Source of the DNA: Stutzerimonas stutzeri
GTDB lineage: Bacteria; Pseudomonadota; Gammaproteobacteria; Pseudomonadales; Pseudomonadaceae
DNA: 64,000 nucleotides
Direction: 5' to 3'
Assembly: GCF_013522825.1 (NCBI RefSeq)
Contig: NZ_JAAMQZ010000014.1
Location: forward strand, 57,853-121,852
Shown piece after piece: positions 56,921 to 64,000 of the stretch (position 1 is the stretch's first letter; every line of letters starts with the position of its first letter). Position numbers and translations under genes: made by a program. The notes under the pieces are model-generated. The model ran no database searches, was not told the origin of the DNA, and saw only the letters and a program-made list of their open reading frames with translations.

Positions 56921-57201
56921 CCGTCGGATTACGCCTTCGGCTAATCCGACCTACAAATGGCCGGGGCTTCGCAGGTCGGGTTACGCTTCACCAAACCGAC
57001 GAGCAGACAATCAAGCACCACAGAGGCAACGCCGTACCTGTCATCGTCCTGTGGTTGCCTGTGAATCTGCCGTCGGATTACGCCTTCGGCTAATCCGACC
57101 TACAAATGGCTGGGCTTCGTAGGTCGGGTTACGCTTCACCAACCCGACGAGCAGACAATCAAGCACCACAGAGGCAACGCCGTACCTGTCATCGTCCTGT
57201 G
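56921..57201. repeat. Two tandem copies of the composite interspersed repeat
   Basis: Copy 1 runs 56921-57070 and copy 2 57070-57201. Both read CCGTCGGATTACGCCTTCGG, then a CTACAAATGGC linker, GGTCGGGTTACGCTTCACC, and a distal part GAGCAGACAATCAAGCACC to GTCATCGTCCTGTG. They differ at a few positions. Copy 1 continues to GTGAATCTGC, copy 2 is cut short. The distal part holds its own inverted pair (GAGGCAAC / GTTGCC). A reverse copy lies at 49854-50005. There is no gene in 56857-57280. Confidence 0.85.
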
Positions 57202-57208
57202 CTTACTT

Positions 57209-57227
57209 GCAGCTTGAAGCTGCTTTT
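57209..57227 (+). terminator. Small hairpin with T run
   Basis: GCAGC (57209-57213) and GCTGC (57219-57223) around TTGAA, followed by TTTT. It lies 54 bp before the next gene and could be a weak terminator of the unit ahead. Confidence 0.4.
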
Positions 57228-57280
57228 CCTGGCCGTGCTAGCATTGCCGCCACCGCAACCTTCTCAATCGAACACGAGTC

Positions 57281-57718
57281 ATGGCCGAACACGATTTCCG
57301 CTACACCCTGCTCAACCCCGCCCACACCCTCACCGAATGCCGCGCGCTGGCGCCGGGTCGCTATCAAGTCACCGGTAACGGCGGATCGATCCGCAGTGGA
57401 GATGTACTGATCGTTACCCTCAAGGGCAGCCGCGAGCTTTCCCAGCGTCTGACCGTGGACAAGGTTCGTCACCTCATCAACCCACCGGGCCAATGGACAG
57501 CCATGGCCAGCGGGCCGGTATTCCGCGAACTGGCGATCATCAATTGGCAGGTCGATTGCGACAGCTGCGGCAAACAGCTGGATTTCGAATTCGCCGTGGA
57601 CGCAACCAAAGGCGACGCCGCCCGTACCCCAGCTGCCGAAGCCCGCATCGCCGAACTCGGCTGGAGGAACGACGCCGGTCGCCACCTGTGCCCGGCTTGC
57701 AAGGGAACCCGGCCATGA
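57281..57718 (+). CDS. Unknown small protein with a split zinc-ribbon (CxxC ... CxxC)
   Basis: A 145-residue protein. The middle (residues 20-80) is beta-rich (GSIRSGDVLIVTLKGSRELS). A CDSCGK motif near residue 92 and CPACKG near residue 138 could together bind zinc. No signal peptide or TM segment. I do not recognise the family. The stop overlaps the start of the next gene, a META lipoprotein (ATGA), so the two are coupled although one is cytoplasmic and the other exported. The region upstream is filled by repeats. Confidence 0.7.
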   Translation: MAEHDFRYTLLNPAHTLTECRALAPGRYQVTGNGGSIRSGDVLIVTLKGSRELSQRLTVDKVRHLINPPGQWTAMASGPVFRELAIINWQVDCDSCGKQLDFEFAVDATKGDAARTPAAEARIAELGWRNDAGRHLCPACKGTRP

Positions 57719-58116
57719 AAAACATCCTGCTGACCGCCCTTGCCGCATTGTTCATCAGCGGCTGCGCCGTCGAGTCACAGAAGCTGCAATATGACGTCAC
57801 CTACATCACCGAGTGGATCGGCGACGAACCCGTGGTTGGCCGCAATCCTGTCTCGCTGACCTTCAGTCTGGACCGCGCCTACGGCAACGCTGGCTGCAAC
57901 CACTGGTTCGCCAGCTACCAGCTCGACGGCCAGCAGATCCGCTTCAGCCAGATCGGCAGCACCCGCAAGATGTGCGCAGAACACCTCATGAAGCAGGAAC
58001 AGCATTTCCTGCACCTGCTTTCGCAGATCGAGCGCTGGGATATCTCCAACATCGACCAACTGCGCTTCTGGCCCACCGAAGGCGCCCCGATTCGCGTCTG
58101 GCCGGAACAGAACTGA
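57715..58116 (+). CDS. META/HslJ-domain lipoprotein
   Basis: A 133-residue lipoprotein. The signal MKNILLTALAALFISGC has a lipobox with Cys17. The rest fits a META domain: VSLTFSLDRAYGNAGCNHWFASYQ (the G-x-x-G-C-N core), then STRKMCAEHLMKQEQHFL. META proteins such as HslJ are linked to novobiocin resistance and envelope stress in E. coli. Start ATG 57715 is coupled to the previous gene. It converges on ligD. Confidence 0.82.
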   Translation: MKNILLTALAALFISGCAVESQKLQYDVTYITEWIGDEPVVGRNPVSLTFSLDRAYGNAGCNHWFASYQLDGQQIRFSQIGSTRKMCAEHLMKQEQHFLHLLSQIERWDISNIDQLRFWPTEGAPIRVWPEQN

Positions 58117-58130
58117 TCATTGCGGCGCAG

Positions 58131-58158
58131 TCGGGTTACGCCTTCGGCTAACCCGACC
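58131..58158. repeat. GGTTACGCC hairpin repeat
   Basis: TCGGGTTACGCCTTCGGCTAACCCGA is a compact member of the interspersed family (stem TCGGGTTA/TAACCCGA). It lies between the convergent META lipoprotein and ligD. Confidence 0.7.
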
Positions 58159-58274
58159 TACCCATGAGCATCCCCGTTCATTCGGCCATGCCCTGCAAAC
58201 ACAGCGCCCGGGCCACTCCCACAAAAGCGCCAGCCTCGCACACACGCTGTGCCTAGGATGCCAGCCCCCTCCCG

Positions 58275-60797
58275 CTAAGGCGGTTCGGCGCCGAGCCGAT
58301 CCCACATGGCGCGGGTCAGGCGCTGACGGTTGGCGTAACCCTGCCAGGGATCCTGCTCCAGTCCATCCAGGCGCTGGTGCAGATTGCCGACAGTCCATTG
58401 CTGGGCACTGCGCAGCTCATCCAGTTCGTCGCGGGCGATGGGCACCGAGACCGGCAGCCCTGGGCGCGCACGCACCGAGTAAGCAGCCACCGTGCTCGCG
58501 CCACGGCTATTGCGCAGGTAATCGATGAAGATCTTGCCGACCCGGTTCTTCGGCCCGGATGTCGCGGTGAAGCGCTCCGGCAGCTGACGGGTCATGAACT
58601 GCGCGACCGCCTTGGCGAAGGCCTTGACCATGTCCCAGTCGGCGCGCCGGGCCAGCGGCACGATGATGTGGATACCCTTGCCGCCGCTGGTCTTGAGGAA
58701 AGCCTGCAGACCCAGCTCGTCGAGCACGGTCAGGGTCAGGTGGGTCGCCTCCAGCATGCTGCGCCAGGGCAGCGCCGGGTCCGGGTCGAGGTCGAGCACG
58801 AAGTGGTCCGGCGTCTCGATGCGGTCGCTGGTGGCACCCCAGGTGTGCAGCTCGATGCAGCCCATCTGCGCGGCGCCGACCAGTGCCGGCAGGCTGTCGA
58901 TTTCCATCAACCGCGCATGGCCGGGGTCCAGCTTCGGGTCCAGATGCTTGATATTGGGAATCGCCAGGCGCTCGGCGTGCTTCTGGAAAAACTGCTCGCC
59001 GCCGACGCCATCCGGCGCACGTACCAGCGACACCGGGCGGTTGTCCAGATAGGGCAGCAGCCAGTCGGCGATATGCGCGTAGAACTCGGCCAGCTGCAGC
59101 TTGGTGGTGCCGCTCTCGGGATCGATCACCCGCTGCGGATTGCTGATGGCCACACCGGCGACCACCGGCTTGCCCGCCTTCTTAGCCGCCTTGTCAGCGC
59201 CCTGCTTGCGCTCCGTTGCCGGTATCAGGCCGGGCCGCTCGCGGACGATCTGTTCCGCTGGCTTATCGCTGCGCAGCGCGATGAAAGTGGCCTGACGCAC
59301 GAGGCCTTCGCGCGTCCACTCGGCGAACTCGACCTCACCGACCAGCTCCGGCTCCACCCAGCTCACGCCACGCGCCTGGGCCGAAGTCAGCTTGCCGGCC
59401 AGCGGCGAGTCGGAGCGCGCCAGCGTCTGCAGGCGCTGGTGGAGTTCCTTGAGCGCCACTTCACCGAAACCGGTGCCGACCCGCCCGGCATAGCGCAGGC
59501 CGCCGTCCTCGTTCACCGCCAGCAGCAACGCGCCAAAGCCACTGCGGCTGCCTTGCGGCCTGGTATGGCCAACGATGACGAACTCCTGGCGCAGGCGGCA
59601 CTTGAGCTTGATCCAGTCCGGGCTGCGGCGGGACACATAGAAACTGCCGGAGCGCTTGCCGATCACCCCCTCCAGCGACATGGCACAGGCACTTTCCACG
59701 ATGTCCCGGTGATGAGCCTTGAACGCATCGGAGAACCGCAGCGGGCTGTTGCGCGTATTGCCCAGCAACGCCTTGAGCCGTTCCCGACGCTTTTCCAGCG
59801 GCGTCTGGCGCAGGTCTTCACCGTCGATAAACGGCGCGTCGAACAGGAAGTAGACGAGGTCGTGACTGCGCCCGATATCGAAGGCGTTCTGCAACTGCTG
59901 GAAATCCGGCAGCCCCTCTTCGTTGAGTGCCACCACCTCGCCGTCCAGCCAGCTGTCGTGCAGGCCCAGCTTGGCCAGAGCCTTGGCCTGTTGCGGCAAG
60001 CGCTGCGTCCAGTCGTGGCCATTGCGGGTGAACAGCCGCACGTCACCGTCAGCGATACGCGCAAGAATGCGGTAGCCGTCGTACTTCACCTCGTACAGCC
60101 ATTCCCCTTCCGGGGGTCGCTCGACCAGGCTCGCCAATTGCGGGGCCAGGCTATCGGGGAACGCCTCCAAAGCGGCGGGCACCACCTTCGGCTTGCTCGC
60201 CGCCTGGCGCGTTGGCGCCTTGCTCGGCCCGCCCACCAACGCGCCAGTGATCACGCTCTGCGGCTGCGCCTCGACGATGTCGTATTCGTCGCTGGGCCGG
60301 GCGATGTCGTCGCGCTCCTTGATCAGCAACCACTGCTGCTTGTCACTGCTGCCGCGCAGGCGGGTACGCACCAGGGTCCAATCGCCTGCGAGCTTCTCGC
60401 CGACCAGGGTGAACTTGAGCTTGCCAGCCGCGTAGGCGGCGACCGGGTCGTCGTGGGGCTGCCAGATACCCTGATCCCAGACGATCACGTCTCCGGCGCC
60501 GTAGTTGCCCTCCGGGATGCTGCCCTCGAAGCCGGCATAATCCAGCGGATGGTCCTCGACATGCACGGCCAGACGCTTGTCGCGCGGGTCCAGGCTCGGC
60601 CCCTTGGGCACCGCCCAGCTCTTCAGCGTGCCGTCCAGTTCCAGGCGGAAGTCGTAGTGCAGCCGCCGGGCATCGTGCTTCTGTATCACGAAACGCAGCG
60701 CGCCGGCCTTGCTGCGCCGTTTGCCGGGCCGCTCGGGCGGTTCGCTGGTGCGTTCGAAATTGCGCTTTCGATTGTATTCGCTCTGCCCCCTGGCCAT
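58275..60797 (-). CDS. ligD: Multifunctional DNA ligase LigD (phosphoesterase-ligase-polymerase)
   Basis: An 840-residue NHEJ enzyme with three domains in the Pseudomonas order. The N-terminal 3'-phosphoesterase (about 30-160) has HYDFRLE and HPLDYAGFEG. The ATP-dependent ligase (about 215-510) has nucleotidyl Lys238 in EVKYDGYRI and the motifs DGEVVAL and LEGVIGKR. The C-terminal primase-polymerase (about 550-840) has LDLDPDP and GGKGIHI. It repairs double-strand breaks with Ku. ATG 60797 is preferred as AGGAG lies seven bases upstream. It is 15 bp after ku. Confidence 0.96.
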   Translation of the reverse strand: MARGQSEYNRKRNFERTSEPPERPGKRRSKAGALRFVIQKHDARRLHYDFRLELDGTLKSWAVPKGPSLDPRDKRLAVHVEDHPLDYAGFEGSIPEGNYGAGDVIVWDQGIWQPHDDPVAAYAAGKLKFTLVGEKLAGDWTLVRTRLRGSSDKQQWLLIKERDDIARPSDEYDIVEAQPQSVITGALVGGPSKAPTRQAASKPKVVPAALEAFPDSLAPQLASLVERPPEGEWLYEVKYDGYRILARIADGDVRLFTRNGHDWTQRLPQQAKALAKLGLHDSWLDGEVVALNEEGLPDFQQLQNAFDIGRSHDLVYFLFDAPFIDGEDLRQTPLEKRRERLKALLGNTRNSPLRFSDAFKAHHRDIVESACAMSLEGVIGKRSGSFYVSRRSPDWIKLKCRLRQEFVIVGHTRPQGSRSGFGALLLAVNEDGGLRYAGRVGTGFGEVALKELHQRLQTLARSDSPLAGKLTSAQARGVSWVEPELVGEVEFAEWTREGLVRQATFIALRSDKPAEQIVRERPGLIPATERKQGADKAAKKAGKPVVAGVAISNPQRVIDPESGTTKLQLAEFYAHIADWLLPYLDNRPVSLVRAPDGVGGEQFFQKHAERLAIPNIKHLDPKLDPGHARLMEIDSLPALVGAAQMGCIELHTWGATSDRIETPDHFVLDLDPDPALPWRSMLEATHLTLTVLDELGLQAFLKTSGGKGIHIIVPLARRADWDMVKAFAKAVAQFMTRQLPERFTATSGPKNRVGKIFIDYLRNSRGASTVAAYSVRARPGLPVSVPIARDELDELRSAQQWTVGNLHQRLDGLEQDPWQGYANRQRLTRAMWDRLGAEPP

Positions 60798-60812
60798 GAC
60801 CATGCTCCTGGC

Positions 60813-61676
60813 TTATTTGCGTGCGGTCTTGGCCGGCTTGCGGGGAGTGGAGTCCTTGCCTGAAGCCTTCTTCGGCTTGTCCGCGGGCTTGCCGCCAAGA
60901 CTGCGCTTGAGCAGTTCGGTGAGATCGATGACATCGGCGCTGCGCCGCTCCTCCTCACCCTCGACCCGCTCCACTTCTTCGATCTTGCCGGCCTTGGCCT
61001 TCTGCTCCACCAGTTCGAGGATGCGGTCCTGGAAGCTGTCCTGGTATTCCTCGGGCCGCCATTCGTCGCTCATGTCCTTGATCAACCGCTTGGCCATGTC
61101 CAACTCGCTCTTGGCCAACTTGGGTTGGGCCACTGCCGGCCCCAGCTCCAGCGAATCCAGGCCGCGCACCTCGCTGGGCCAGCGCAGCATTACCAACACC
61201 AGCGCCGAATCCAGCGGCATCAACGCCGCCAGGTGCTGACGGGTGCGCAACACCACATGGGCCAAAGCTACCTTGTCCGTGCTGCTCAGCGCCTCGCGCA
61301 ACAGGGCGTAGACCTTCTCGCCTCGCTTGTCGGGAGCCAGGTAATAGGGTGTGTCGATGTTCTGCAGGGGTATCTGCTGGCTGTCGACGAAAGCGAAGAT
61401 ATCGATCGTCTGGGTCGATTCCGGGTGGGCGGCGCGAATCTCCTCCTCGCTGAGCACCACATAGCGCCCTTTCTCGTAGGCAACGCCCTTGACGATGTTT
61501 TCCTTGGTGACTTCCTTGCCGGTGACCTTGTTCACCCGCTTGTAGCCGACCGGCTCCATGCTGCGCTTGTCCAGCCAGTCGAAATCCACTCCCTGGGAAG
61601 AAGTGGCGGAAACCAGCGCAACCGGAATGTGAACCAGACCGAAACTGATGGCGCCTTTCCAGATGGCTCGGGGCAT
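60813..61676 (-). CDS. ku: DNA end-binding protein Ku
   Basis: A 287-residue bacterial Ku, normal length. It starts MPRAIWKGAISFGLVHIPVA, the signature Ku opening. The core contains GKEVTKENIVKGVAYEKGRYV and the C-terminus is a Lys/Ala/Pro-rich tail (KPADKPKKASGKD) for DNA threading. It is the first gene of ku-ligD. ATG 61676 has CAGGAG upstream; TTG 61685 is too close to it. The two genes make a minimal NHEJ system. Confidence 0.96.
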   Translation of the reverse strand: MPRAIWKGAISFGLVHIPVALVSATSSQGVDFDWLDKRSMEPVGYKRVNKVTGKEVTKENIVKGVAYEKGRYVVLSEEEIRAAHPESTQTIDIFAFVDSQQIPLQNIDTPYYLAPDKRGEKVYALLREALSSTDKVALAHVVLRTRQHLAALMPLDSALVLVMLRWPSEVRGLDSLELGPAVAQPKLAKSELDMAKRLIKDMSDEWRPEEYQDSFQDRILELVEQKAKAGKIEEVERVEGEEERRSADVIDLTELLKRSLGGKPADKPKKASGKDSTPRKPAKTARK

Positions 61677-61850
61677 GATGGTCAACTCCTGAGGGTTACG
61701 GAGGCATCAGGCTTGCGACACGCAACGGAAGCTGCCGCAGCACCACTCAAGCAGTCGACCATTGGCTGGTGGAAATGGTTTTATTGAAACGCTGATCGGC
61801 ATGGAGAGAGGATCAAGGTACGACAACTCACACGGGCCACATCAGCGCAC

Positions 61851-61958
61851 CGTCGGATTACGCCTTCGGCTAATGCGACCTACAAATGGCAGAGTCGTAG
61901 GTCGGATCACGCTTCACCGATCCGACGGGCGGAGTCCAGGCAATCGCCGGACTCCGCC
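61851..61958. repeat. Repeat unit and terminator hairpin between ku and the isochorismatase gene
   Basis: A GTCGGATTACGCC ... GTAGGTCGGATCACGCTTCACCGATCCGAC unit (61852-61926) is followed by a perfect 10-bp stem GGCGGAGTCC / GGACTCCGCC (61928-61958). The latter lies 26 bp after the isochorismatase stop and probably ends its transcript. The rest of the 307-bp gap (61677-61850) holds the ku promoter; nothing else is visible. Confidence 0.7.
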
Positions 61959-61983
61959 TATGCCGTCACGCAGGCCGGAGAAC

Positions 61984-62532
61984 TCAGCCCGCCAGATACG
62001 CTTCCGTCGACAGCACATTGGCGTAGCCGAACTTCAGCGCAGCCATCATGGCCGCATGGACCTGTGCTGCCGGCACCTGCACCCCCTCGAACTCCAGATC
62101 CAGCGTCGCGCACGCATCGTGCAACACGCTCACCGCATAGCCCAGATCCGCTGCGGCACGAACGACGGCATCGACACACATATGGCTCATCGCCCCGACG
62201 ATCACTACCTCTTCAACACCCCGTTCGTCGAGCAAATGCTCGAGATTCGTTTCGCGGAACGAGTTCGGGTAGTTCTTGACGATGACAGGTTCGCCATCCT
62301 GCGGGGCGACAGCCGGTTGGATCTCGACGTTTGGCGTCCCCGGAACGAAAGCCGGAACTTCCCCGTTGACGAATTCATGACGGACGTGAATGACCGGAAC
62401 GCCCTTGGCGCGGGAGTCGGCGATCACTTTTGCCGCGTTGTCGACGGCTGCCTCGATACCGCTCAGAGGCAGATTGCCCGTGGGTAGGTATTCGTTTTGC
62501 AGATCGATTACTACCAATGCACGCTTGCTCAT
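61984..62532 (-). CDS. Isochorismatase-family cysteine hydrolase
   Basis: A 182-residue protein of the isochorismatase-like hydrolase superfamily. It starts ALVVIDLQNEYLPTGNL with the catalytic Asp. The Cys nucleophile is in GAMSHMCVDAVVRAA; the Lys lies in the IVKNYPNSF block. Substrates vary (nicotinamide, isochorismate, N-carbamoyl amides) and cannot be assigned. It is divergent from a GlxA-type regulator that likely controls it, a common pairing. That regulator is truncated here. Confidence 0.85.
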   Translation of the reverse strand: MSKRALVVIDLQNEYLPTGNLPLSGIEAAVDNAAKVIADSRAKGVPVIHVRHEFVNGEVPAFVPGTPNVEIQPAVAPQDGEPVIVKNYPNSFRETNLEHLLDERGVEEVVIVGAMSHMCVDAVVRAAADLGYAVSVLHDACATLDLEFEGVQVPAAQVHAAMMAALKFGYANVLSTEAYLAG

Positions 62533-62639
62533 TACTGGTTCCTTGACGATGGTGAGTGGGAAAGCGAGTCTCCATCATTGGCCATCTGGAGCCTGTTGCG
62601 AAGTGGCACGATCGACATCTTCAGGGGCTGTATCGACAC

Positions 62640-63242
62640 ATGTCGGATAGAAACGTCATAGAAATCGGGATACTGCTTTATCCCGCCGCGCAGATCGCCA
62701 CGGCACTCGGCCTGACCGATCTGTTCGCCTTTGCACAACGCATCGCCAGTGAGCAAGGGAAACCAGACACACCGCTTTTGCGCATCAGCCAGTGGCAAAT
62801 GCAAGACCCCGGCAATGCTCCGGTGCGCGTCCAGGATTCGCTCCCCGGCATGAACACGACGCCCGCCGTGATGATCCTGCCCCCCAGTCTGGAAGAACCG
62901 ATCACCCCCCACGCAGCGGCGCCTTACAGAGAATGGCTGCGGGCGCAGCACAGTGAGGGCGTCACGCTCGCATCTGTATGCGCCGGCGCTTTCCTGCTGG
63001 GCGAAACAGGCGTGCTGTCCGGTCGTACCATCACCACTCACTGGCTCTATGTGGAGAAATTCGCAGAGCGCTTTGCGGATGTGCTGCTGGATGTCGATCA
63101 ACTCATCATCGACGCTGACGACATCATCACCGCCGGAGGTGTCATGGCCTGGACTGACCTGGGTTTGCGTTTGGTGGATCGCTACCTGGGCGCCTCGGTG
63201 ATGATCGACACCGCGCAGATGCTCCTGGTCGATCCACCGTAA
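62640..63242 (+). pseudogene. GlxA-family (DJ-1/PfpI + AraC) regulator, truncated by IS66 insertion
   Basis: 200 residues remain. They form a complete DJ-1/PfpI-like amidase-like domain ([63 protein letters not shown]), ending in LLVDPP. In intact GlxA regulators this phrase continues into an AraC-type helix-turn-helix. Here the TAA stop is made by the first bases of the adjoining IS (GTAAGCG, 63239 onward). The HTH must lie beyond the element, outside the window, or be lost. A DNA-binding function is therefore not expected from this product. Divergent from the isochorismatase gene. Confidence 0.85.
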
Positions 63243-64000
63243 GCGCTCCATAAACCCCGCCCGCCAGGACGGGATTTATTTTCAGGAAGCAGGAGCAGAA
63301 GCCGGCGGGCAGTTCCAAGGCAGCAGCGCTTCGTAGTCCTCAACGTTCTGTGCTGTTGGCAGGCGTTCGAGGATGTGGCGCAGCCAGGCGTAAGGCTCCT
63401 GGCCATTGGCCTTGGCGGTTTCGATCAGGCTGTAGATCTGCGCGCTGGCCGTGGCCCCCTTGGGCGTGTCGCTGAACAGCCAGTTCTTGCGCCCGATGAC
63501 GAAGGGGCGGATGGCGTTCTCGGCACGGTTGTTGTCGATCGGCAGATGTCCACCTTCGACGTAGCGCACCAGCTTTCTCCAGTTGCTGGCTAGGTAATTC
63601 ACCGCCCTGCCCAGCGCCGTCTGCCCGGCGACCTGCGGCTGGGTTCTGTCCAGCCAAGCCTTGAGCTGGTCGAGCAGCGGCTGGCTGCGTTGCTGACGGG
63701 CGACCAGGCGCTCGGTATCGCAGGCGTCCTTCAGGTCACGTTCGATGCCGTAGAGCCTATTGATCAGGTTCAGCGCCATGTCGGCACGGCCGGTTTTGCC
63801 CTTGGGTTGCACTTTCTGCGCTTCGACGAACTTGCGCCGCGCATGCGCCCAGCAGCCGAGGCGTTCGATGCCTTCTTGCGCGGCCACGGCGTTGTAGCCG
63901 GCATAGTCGTCGGTCATCAGGTAGCCGCGATAGCCGTCGAGCAGGCGCAACGGCACTTCCTGCGCGCGGCTGGTGGTGTAGTCGAAAAGGATCACCGGTT
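63239..64000 (-). mobile_element. IS66-family insertion sequence (one end; continues beyond window)
   Basis: The element begins at 63239 with GTAAGCG, the terminal sequence of IS66-family inverted repeats. A hairpin (CCCCGCCCGCCAGGACGGG) and the tnpC C-terminus follow, reading toward the insertion point. The other end, tnpA and tnpB, and the target duplication lie outside. It interrupts the GlxA-type regulator. Confidence 0.85.
63282..64000 (-). CDS. tnpC: IS66 transposase TnpC, C-terminal part
   Basis: About 239 residues of an IS66-type DDE transposase; the frame runs off the window end at 64000. The middle Asp region [25 protein letters not shown], the DDE glutamate block [31 protein letters not shown] and the C-terminal [14 protein letters not shown] are all family hallmarks. 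No internal stop is seen, so the element may be intact. Confidence 0.93.
   Translation of the reverse strand, partial: PVILFDYTTSRAQEVPLRLLDGYRGYLMTDDYAGYNAVAAQEGIERLGCWAHARRKFVEAQKVQPKGKTGRADMALNLINRLYGIERDLKDACDTERLVARQQRSQPLLDQLKAWLDRTQPQVAGQTALGRAVNYLASNWRKLVRYVEGGHLPIDNNRAENAIRPFVIGRKNWLFSDTPKGATASAQIYSLIETAKANGQEPYAWLRHILERLPTAQNVEDYEALLPWNCPPASAPAS

Noticed and set aside
58377..60863. Long plus-strand frame opposite ligD
   Set aside because: Antisense shadow of ligD with no recognisable domain or ribosome binding site; LigD motifs on the other strand are complete.

Overview
The window is ordinary-looking, densely coded, GC-rich chromosomal DNA of a Pseudomonas-type gammaproteobacterium. 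The evidence is the muxABC-opmB efflux operon layout, a periplasmic nitrate reductase operon in the order napEDABC, Ku and a three-domain LigD, a classic Pseudomonas REP core (42165-42187), and coding density and codon use typical of the genus. I would guess the mendocina/oleovorans lineage (Ectopseudomonas), but only whole-genome comparison could settle that.

Layout. 1-2428: end of a ClsB-like cardiolipin synthase, a YbhN-like membrane protein and a convergent MFS transporter. 3122-12120: tripartite RND pump muxA-muxB-muxC-opmB. 12361-19516: a MurJ-family flippase, then tamA-tamB. 19686-26596: xthA, a nonsense-interrupted PstS/OmpA-like gene, a LysR regulator, ppiC, zapE, an ABC-F ATPase and a small exported protein. 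26785-32212: a sulfur/persulfide cluster of two convergent operons (MBL hydrolase, SulP, rhodanese; and bigR, two YedE-type transporters, DUF2892), next to a TlpA-like thioredoxin. 32514-36976: HU, an SDR, and three valine-degradation enzymes. 37058-42765: DEAD-box helicase, chemoreceptor, spermidine-synthase-like protein and an unknown coiled-coil protein. 42956-45810: class II and class I DAHP synthases facing each other; the class I gene has a long leader with two aromatic-codon-rich leader peptides and an intrinsic terminator between them. 46043-49843: ttcA, a DnaJ-related protein, two Yip1-family paralogues and SprT. 50119-55718: MFS transporter and napEDABC. 56062-61676: dienelactone hydrolase, a small zinc-ribbon protein, a META lipoprotein, ligD-ku. 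61984-64000: isochorismatase hydrolase divergent from a GlxA-type regulator that is cut off by an IS66-family element running out of the window.

The intergenic spaces carry several interspersed repeat families: the GGATTACGCC / GTAGGTCGG family, GTGGATGTC hairpins, GGCCGAAT palindromes, a heptanucleotide GCTGGA(G/C) tandem array, a palindromic element with TTGAAAAAC ends, and a composite element of about 150 bp in three copies. They cluster at gene ends.

The most interesting points are the double leader-peptide region of the class I DAHP synthase, the dyad placed exactly between the -35 and -10 of the persulfide operon, the long heptamer-built hairpin inside the mux operon, the IS66-truncated regulator and the single nonsense codon in the PstS/OmpA gene. 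I see no tRNA, rRNA, CRISPR array, prophage or defence island.
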